From: an uncultured Collinsella sp.
GTDB taxonomy: Bacteria; Actinomycetota; Coriobacteriia; Coriobacteriales; Coriobacteriaceae
DNA length: 9,730 bases
Assembly: GCA_900541025.1 (NCBI GenBank)
Contig: UQIL01000043.1
Span: 1 to 9,730, forward strand
Direction: 5' to 3'
The notes beneath the pieces were generated by a model that saw only the letters and a list, made by a program, of their open reading frames with translations, did no database searches and was not told the origin of the DNA. The position numbers were made by a program, and so were the translations under genes. Each line of letters opens with the position of its first letter. The first letter of the stretch is position 1. Below are positions 5,604-9,730 of the stretch, in pieces.

Positions 5604-8231
5604 TTACTCGGCGTCGGGGACCTCGTAGGTGGCTGCCGGCGTGTTGTCGCACACGACGGTAAAGCCACCGTCCTTATCGACATCGACAGTCACCTGATCG
5701 CCCTCGCGCACCGTGCCGTCGATGATGGCCGCCGCGATGGCATCGACAACCTCACGCTGAACCAGACGTTTGAGCGGACGGGCACCAAAGACCGGGTCCA
5801 GGCCGCCCACGGCGAGCATCTGCTTGGCCGCCGGGGTGATGGCAAGCGTCATGCGCTCCTTGGCCAGACGCGCGCGGACGTCGGCGAGCTGGATGTCGAC
5901 GATCTTCTCGATCTGCGCCATACCGAGCGGATGGAACACCACGATATCGTCGATACGGTTGAGGAACTCGGGACGGAAGGTCTGAGCCATGGCCGCGTCG
6001 ACCTGGTGACGCATCTCCTCCTCGTCCTTGCCCGAAAGCTCGGCGATAGCCTTAGAGCCCACGTTGCTCGTCATGATGATGATCGTGTTCTTGAAGGACA
6101 CCTGGCGACCCTGGCCATCGGTCAGACGACCGTCATCAAGCACCTGCAACAGCACGTTAAAGACATCCGGATGAGCCTTCTCCATCTCGTCGAGCAAGAT
6201 CACAGAGTACGGACGACGGCGCACGGCCTCGGTGAGCTGACCGCCCTCGTCGTAGCCCACGTATCCCGGGGGCGCACCAATCAGACGCTGGACGCTGAAC
6301 TTCTCCATATACTCGGACATGTCGATACGCACGAGCGCGCGCTCGTCATCGAACAGGCACTCGGCCAGCGCCTTGGCGAGCTCGGTCTTGCCCACGCCGG
6401 TGGGGCCCAGGAAGAAGAAGCTGCCGATGGGCTTGTCCGGATCGGAGAGGCCCGCACGGCTGCGGCGCACGGCCGCGGCAACGGCGGAGACGGCCTCATC
6501 CTGACCGATGACGCGCTTATGCAGCTCGCCCTCCAGGCCCTTGAGCTTGTCGAGCTCGCCCTGCATCATCTTGGACACGGGCACGCCGGTCCAGGCGCTC
6601 ACGACCTCGGCGATCTCATCGGAGGTCACCTGCTCGTTGAGGCCCTCGCCGTCCTGCTGCTTTTGCGCCTCGAGCGCGGCCTCGGAATCCTGAATCTGCT
6701 GTTGCAGGCCCGGAATCACGGAGTAGCGCAGCTCGGACGCACGACCCAAATCGCCGTTGCGCGTCGCACGCTCCTCCTCGCTCTTTGCCTCATCGAGCTT
6801 GCCCTTGAGCTCCTGCACGTGGTCGATGGCGTTCTTTTGGTTGAGCCAGCCAGCCTTTTGCACGTTGAGCTTTTCCTGGACCTCGGCAATCTCCTGGCGC
6901 AGGGCCTCCAGACGCTCCTTGGAGGCGTCATCGGTCTCTTTCATGAGCGCCTGTTCCTCGATCTGCAGCTGAGTGAGCTGACGCGTGGTGGCGTCGATCT
7001 CGACCGGCATGCTGTCGAGTTCCATGCGCAGGCGGCTTGCCGCCTCATCGACCAAATCGATGGCCTTGTCGGGCAGGAAGCGGTCGGCGATGTAGCGATC
7101 GGAAAGGTCGGCAGCTGCCACGAGCGCGCTATCGGTGATATGCACGCCGTGGAAGATCTCGTACTTCTCCTTCAGACCACGCAGGATCGAAATGGTGTCC
7201 TCGACGGTAGGCTCGCTCACCATAACGGTCTGGAAACGACGGGCGAGCGCCGCGTCCTTCTCGATGTACTTGCGGTATTCGTCGAGCGTGGTCGCGCCGA
7301 TCGCATGCAGGTCGCCACGGGCGAGCGCCGGCTTGAGGATGTTGCCGGCGTCCATGGAGCCCTCGGTGGCACCCGCGCCCACGATGGTATGGAGCTCATC
7401 GATGAACAGGATGACCTTGCCCTCGGACTTTTGCACTTCCTTGAGCACGGCCTTCAAGCGGTCCTCGAACTCGCCGCGGTACTTGGCGCCGGCGACCAGC
7501 GCGCTCATGTCGAGCTCGATAAGGTCGCGGTCGCGCAGGGTGCTCGGCACGTCGCCGGCCACGATACGCTGGGCGATGCCCTCGACGATGGCCGTCTTGC
7601 CGACGCCCGGCTCACCGATGAGCACGGGGTTGTTCTTGGTGCGACGGGACAGGACCTGGATGGTGCGGCGAATCTCATCGGTACGACCGATGACCGGGTC
7701 GAGCTTGCCGGCGCGGGCCAGGTCGCAGATGTTGCGACCGTACTGCTCCAGTGCCTCAAACTGAGTCTTGTCCTCGGCAGACGTCACGCGGTCATCGCCA
7801 CGCAGCTCCTCGTAGACTTGCTCGATGCGCTCCTTGGTGACGCCGGCGTCGCGCAGCACGCGGCCCGCCTCGCCCTTGTCCTCGGCAAGCGCCATCAGCA
7901 GATGCTCAGTCACCACAAAGCTGTCGCCCATCTTGGTGGCCTTCTTCTCGGCCTTTTCGATGACGCGGACGAGCTCGTTGGACAGGCCCATCTGCTGGCC
8001 CTCGCCCGAAACCTTGGGCGCGTGGTCAATGGCATCTTGTGTGGAGCGTGCGAGCTGGGCCGGGTCGGCACCGATGCGCTCGATAATCACGGAGATATTG
8101 CGCTCGCCGGCACCGAGCAGGGCAGACAGCAGATGAATCGGCTCCACCGCGCCAGCCTGCGCGTCGGCAGCCGTGCTCATGGCGGTCTGCAACGCCTCGC
8201 GCGACGTCATTGCTAGCTTATCGATTCTCAT
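5604..8231 (-). CDS. clpB: ATP-dependent disaggregase ClpB
   Basis: This is a full-length 875-residue Hsp100 chaperone. It threads aggregated proteins through a hexameric ring and works with DnaK/DnaJ/GrpE in the cytoplasm. All parts are present: the Clp-N domain (about 1-145), and the first AAA+ module with Walker A GEPGVGKT (206-213), Walker B VILFIDEL (273-280) and pore loop KYRGEFE (250-256). The coiled-coil middle domain (about 400-540) separates this protein from ClpA and ClpC. The second module has Walker A GPTGVGKT (609-616), Walker B VILLDE (677-682) and pore loop GYVGYDEGG (656-664), and is followed by the C-terminal small domain with the GARPLKR sensor-2 motif. The IGL/F loop needed for ClpP docking is not seen, as expected. 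The start at 8231 has GAGG 7 bases upstream. The length is typical of the family. Confidence 0.98.
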   Translation of the reverse strand: MRIDKLAMTSREALQTAMSTAADAQAGAVEPIHLLSALLGAGERNISVIIERIGADPAQLARSTQDAIDHAPKVSGEGQQMGLSNELVRVIEKAEKKATKMGDSFVVTEHLLMALAEDKGEAGRVLRDAGVTKERIEQVYEELRGDDRVTSAEDKTQFEALEQYGRNICDLARAGKLDPVIGRTDEIRRTIQVLSRRTKNNPVLIGEPGVGKTAIVEGIAQRIVAGDVPSTLRDRDLIELDMSALVAGAKYRGEFEDRLKAVLKEVQKSEGKVILFIDELHTIVGAGATEGSMDAGNILKPALARGDLHAIGATTLDEYRKYIEKDAALARRFQTVMVSEPTVEDTISILRGLKEKYEIFHGVHITDSALVAAADLSDRYIADRFLPDKAIDLVDEAASRLRMELDSMPVEIDATTRQLTQLQIEEQALMKETDDASKERLEALRQEIAEVQEKLNVQKAGWLNQKNAIDHVQELKGKLDEAKSEEERATRNGDLGRASELRYSVIPGLQQQIQDSEAALEAQKQQDGEGLNEQVTSDEIAEVVSAWTGVPVSKMMQGELDKLKGLEGELHKRVIGQDEAVSAVAAAVRRSRAGLSDPDKPIGSFFFLGPTGVGKTELAKALAECLFDDERALVRIDMSEYMEKFSVQRLIGAPPGYVGYDEGGQLTEAVRRRPYSVILLDEMEKAHPDVFNVLLQVLDDGRLTDGQGRQVSFKNTIIIMTSNVGSKAIAELSGKDEEEMRHQVDAAMAQTFRPEFLNRIDDIVVFHPLGMAQIEKIVDIQLADVRARLAKERMTLAITPAAKQMLAVGGLDPVFGARPLKRLVQREVVDAIAAAIIDGTVREGDQVTVDVDKDGGFTVVCDNTPAATYEVPDAE

Positions 8232-8247
8232 GGAATCACCTCTCTTG

Positions 8248-8270
8248 GGGCGGCCGCCCTACGGGGCGGC
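8248..8270 (-). promoter_or_regulatory. G+C-rich hairpin in the clpB leader
   Basis: GCCGCCC (8253-8259) pairs perfectly with GGGCGGC (8264-8270) over a 4-base loop. It overlaps a second perfect palindrome, GGGCGGCCGCCC (8248-8259), so two folds compete. The element ends about 8 bases before the GAGAGGTG ribosome site of clpB on the - strand. It does not pair with that site, so a thermosensor role is not supported directly. No HAIR (CTTGAGT-N7-ACTCAAG) or CIRCE motif is visible around it. Confidence 0.4.
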
Positions 8271-8408
8271 TTCACGTTGTTCGAGAAGTATTGTTGCCAG
8301 CTTTGCGCGTTCTTATACACAAATCTAAGTCTCTATATATAAGATTTTCTGAGTGATTGAAGGATAGGGTACTGAGACGCCGACCCACTGCATCCCCGAC
8401 GACCAACC

Positions 8409-8630
8409 GTCTCGATCTGTAACATCTAGCAGCCGTTTTTGGGTCCAGATGTTACAGATCGAGATGAAATGATCGGCAGCGCCCGTTTGTCTAAATCTGT
8501 AACAACTACTCGGCAAATAAGGGTCCACCTGTTACAGATCGAGATAAACAGAAGACACCCGAATCGATAATCTAAATCTGCAACACCAAGCCCACTTTTA
8601 ACGGCCCAGATGTTACAGATCGAGACAGAC
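8409..8630. repeat. three tandem ~80-bp hairpin units (TGTTACAGATCGAGA array)
   Basis: Three units recur with spacings of 80 and 81 bases. Each has a left arm, a 19-25 base variable loop, a right arm and a variable spacer of about 26 bases. The right arm TGTTACAGATCGAGA is identical in all three (starting at 8450, 8530, 8611). The left arms are ATCTGTAACA at 8415 and 8495 and ATCTGCAACA at 8576. Unit 1 is a perfect 17-bp stem (8411-8427 with 8447-8463). Units 2 and 3 keep the 10-bp core, a 2-base internal loop and an outer TCT/AGA stem; unit 3 has one mismatch. The loops share GGGTCC or GGCCC ahead of the right arm but are otherwise different. The array lies between the terminator of the 8674-9345 gene and the clpB leader. 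The repeated unit is directly visible; its function is unknown. Confidence 0.85.
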
Positions 8631-8632
8631 TG

Positions 8633-8665
8633 AAAACCACCGCAAAGGGGCACCTTTGTGGTGGT
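8633..8665 (-). terminator. terminator of the small exported-protein gene
   Basis: ACCACCGCAAAGG (8636-8648) pairs with CCTTTGTGGTGGT (8653-8665), 13 pairs including one G-T, around the loop GGCA. On the - strand it is followed by TTTT (8636-8633, partly in the stem). It begins 9 bases after the stop of the gene at 8674. It is closely related to the hairpin at 9436-9468. Confidence 0.7.
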
Positions 8666-8673
8666 CGCGTTCT

Positions 8674-9345
8674 CTACTCTTTTGACGAGCCCGTGCTTCC
8701 CGATTCGGCGTTCCAGGGCATCTCATCCTCGAATAGCCATGTACGAGCAGACCCACTATCGCGTGCAGCCTGCAGGTCGGGCAAGCAGGTCTGTTCATAG
8801 GCATCCTGAATGCACTGACCCATAAACTCGTTGAGCTCGGTCTGGTCGCCCTCCATGACATAGGCCACATCGCCGTCCATGATGTAGATGCCCGGACCCT
8901 CATTGCCCTCGTAACCCGGATCGTACGAGACATCACATAGCTTTGCGCCGTTCGCGGTATCCAGCTCGATGGAAGAGTGGCATCCGCCAACCATGTCGTT
9001 CGCTTTTGCCCGATAGGACGCATATCCGTACCAACGCTTAAAGGTTTTGCCTTTGAGCAGCTCGGTTGCTTTGCTGATTAGGCTCGCGTCCATGGTGTAG
9101 CGCATGGCCCCAAGCTGAATGCGCGGATAATTGCTAATGCCCAGCGCTGCCGGTTTCTCATCAAAATCAACAGTAATGGTCTCGGGTTTTTCGTCGCCGG
9201 TCAGAAGTTCGACTGATTGAGTCACAGGCTTAACCACCGGCTCCGTCACCGCAGCAGGCAGAAATGCCATACCGACAACGCCCACACCAACCACGGCGAT
9301 CGCAAGCGCCAGAGCAATCAATCCAATACGGGCAGAGCGACTCAC
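8674..9345 (-). CDS. exported or membrane-anchored protein, unknown function
   Basis: This is a 223-residue protein with a GTG start. Residues 2-6 are basic and residues 7-33 form one long hydrophobic segment rich in Ala, Val, Ile and Gly, so the rest lies outside the cell, anchored or released. No lipobox cysteine is seen. The outer part has a Val/Thr-rich linker (about 34-60) and a domain at about 75-205 with four cysteines (122, 137, 178, 187), which could form two disulfides. It includes YGYASYRAKAND and GPGIYIMDGDVAYVMEG. The Ser/Glu-rich end (SGSTGSSKE) looks disordered. I prefer the GTG at 9345 to the ATG at 9378: GAGGTG lies 7 bases before the GTG, the upstream ATG has only a weak site, and the GTG gives a normal signal-anchor N terminus. 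I do not recognise the family. Confidence 0.78.
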   Translation of the reverse strand: MSRSARIGLIALALAIAVVGVGVVGMAFLPAAVTEPVVKPVTQSVELLTGDEKPETITVDFDEKPAALGISNYPRIQLGAMRYTMDASLISKATELLKGKTFKRWYGYASYRAKANDMVGGCHSSIELDTANGAKLCDVSYDPGYEGNEGPGIYIMDGDVAYVMEGDQTELNEFMGQCIQDAYEQTCLPDLQAARDSGSARTWLFEDEMPWNAESGSTGSSKE

Positions 9346-9435
9346 AGCAAAACACCTCGCAATGCAGATCTGCGTCATTTGCCCTAATGATACCGTCAGC
9401 TAACACTATCACCAAAAGAAGCCGCTCGCTCCCCA

Positions 9436-9468
9436 CCACCACAAAGGAGACAGGCACCTTTGTGGTGG
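9436..9468. repeat. hairpin related to the one at 8636-8665
   Basis: CCACCACAAAGG (9436-9447) pairs perfectly with CCTTTGTGGTGG (9457-9468) around a 9-base loop (AGACAGGCA). It shares GGCACCTTTGTGGTGG with the hairpin at 8636-8665 in the same orientation. It lies in the divergent region between the - strand exported-protein gene and the + strand gene starting at 9580. The T-tract is short (GTTTC), so termination is doubtful here. It is probably a copy of a dispersed palindromic repeat. Confidence 0.65.
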
Positions 9469-9579
9469 GTTTCGACGCTAACGGTCGACCATCTCACGCC
9501 ATGAGATTAAACTTAATTTGTTATCTGAATTTATCTATTTCTATCTATCCTCAACAGCTTTTTGTTTCGGGGAGATCAT

Positions 9580-9730
9580 ATGAAGCCGTCTCATTCCACC
9601 GGTCGCAACGTCATCGCCATTCTCGCCGTACCCATCGTGATGCTCTTCCTTATCGTCATCACGCCCTTTTCTCTCGGTATCGCCTCGCCCTTCGATTTGT
9701 GCGGGATGGTCGACGCCGGCTCGCGTGCCA
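9580..9730 (+). CDS. start of an exported or membrane protein (truncated by window end)
   Basis: Fifty codons are visible. GGGGAGAT (9569-9576) lies 3-4 bases before the ATG, giving a good ribosome site. The first ten residues (MKPSHSTGRN) carry positive charge and are followed by a hydrophobic helix at about 11-34 (VIAILAVPIVMLFLIVITPF), so this is a signal peptide or anchor. The following part, FDLCGMVDAGS, contains a Cys, but its place so far after the helix does not suggest a lipobox. The upstream DNA (9505-9560) is AT-rich and likely holds the promoter, although no convincing -35/-10 pair stands out. The product cannot be named from this fragment. Confidence 0.7.
   Translation, partial: MKPSHSTGRNVIAILAVPIVMLFLIVITPFSLGIASPFDLCGMVDAGSRA

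Noticed and set aside
5931..8216. Open frame of 761 codons on the + strand opposite clpB
   Set aside because: It is a shadow of the high-G+C clpB codon pattern: Leu/Ala/Gly/His-rich with no domain and no ribosome site, fully antisense to a certain gene.
8248..8270. RNA thermosensor hiding the clpB ribosome site
   Set aside because: Neither fold pairs with the GAGAGGTG site, so direct masking is not supported.
8409..8630. CRISPR array or integron attC array
   Set aside because: The unit is a long-loop hairpin with 80-bp period, spacers are not of uniform CRISPR type, no cas or integrase gene is near, and the arms lack the attC core.
8325..8653. Small - strand frames across the hairpin array (repeating SICNIW-like peptides)
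   Set aside because: The repeating peptides come from translating the DNA repeat. The 80-base step shifts the frame between units, and there are no ribosome sites.

Overview
The window looks like chromosomal DNA of a high-G+C actinobacterium, most likely class Coriobacteriia and probably Collinsella. I base this on the ClpB type, a membrane protein that I recognise as the DUF5692 family, and intergenic hairpins of the CCTTTGTGGTGG kind that I associate with that group. The genus is an inference from memory, not a search result.

Layout. (1) 11-1904, + strand: a TetR-family regulator followed by a nine-helix membrane protein, closed by a very strong intrinsic terminator. Two related 19-bp dyads, one ahead of each gene, look like a matched pair of operators. 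(2) 2027-3529, + strand: a 500-residue single-pass membrane protein with a long acidic cytoplasmic tail and an extracellular part. (3) 3603-4955, - strand: an AAA_14/DUF4143-type ATPase, lower in G+C than its neighbours. A 23-bp inverted repeat surrounds its probable -10 box. A 19-bp direct repeat (3467-3485 and 5100-5118) brackets the segment, as if it had been inserted or copied. (4) 4956-5276: a gene-free stretch packed with hairpins, including a set of mutually exclusive terminator-like stems. (5) 5277-8231, - strand: clpB, its intrinsic terminator, then a 64-residue Pro/Lys-rich protein of unknown function. (6) 8232-8673: a gene-free stretch with three tandem ~80-bp hairpin units built on ATCTGTAACA / TGTTACAGAT, the most unusual structure in the window. 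(7) 8674-9345, - strand: a small exported or anchored protein of unknown function, flanked by two copies of a related hairpin. (8) 9580 to the window end, + strand: the start of another exported or membrane protein.

How it fits together. The tetR and membrane-protein genes probably form one regulated unit. ClpB is the housekeeping disaggregase; no HspR (HAIR) or CIRCE site is visible upstream. The other genes are cell-envelope proteins or an orphan ATPase whose roles cannot be read from sequence. I see no complete defence, mobile-element or biosynthetic system. The best candidates for something undescribed are the three-unit hairpin array and the dense structured DNA around 4964-5274.
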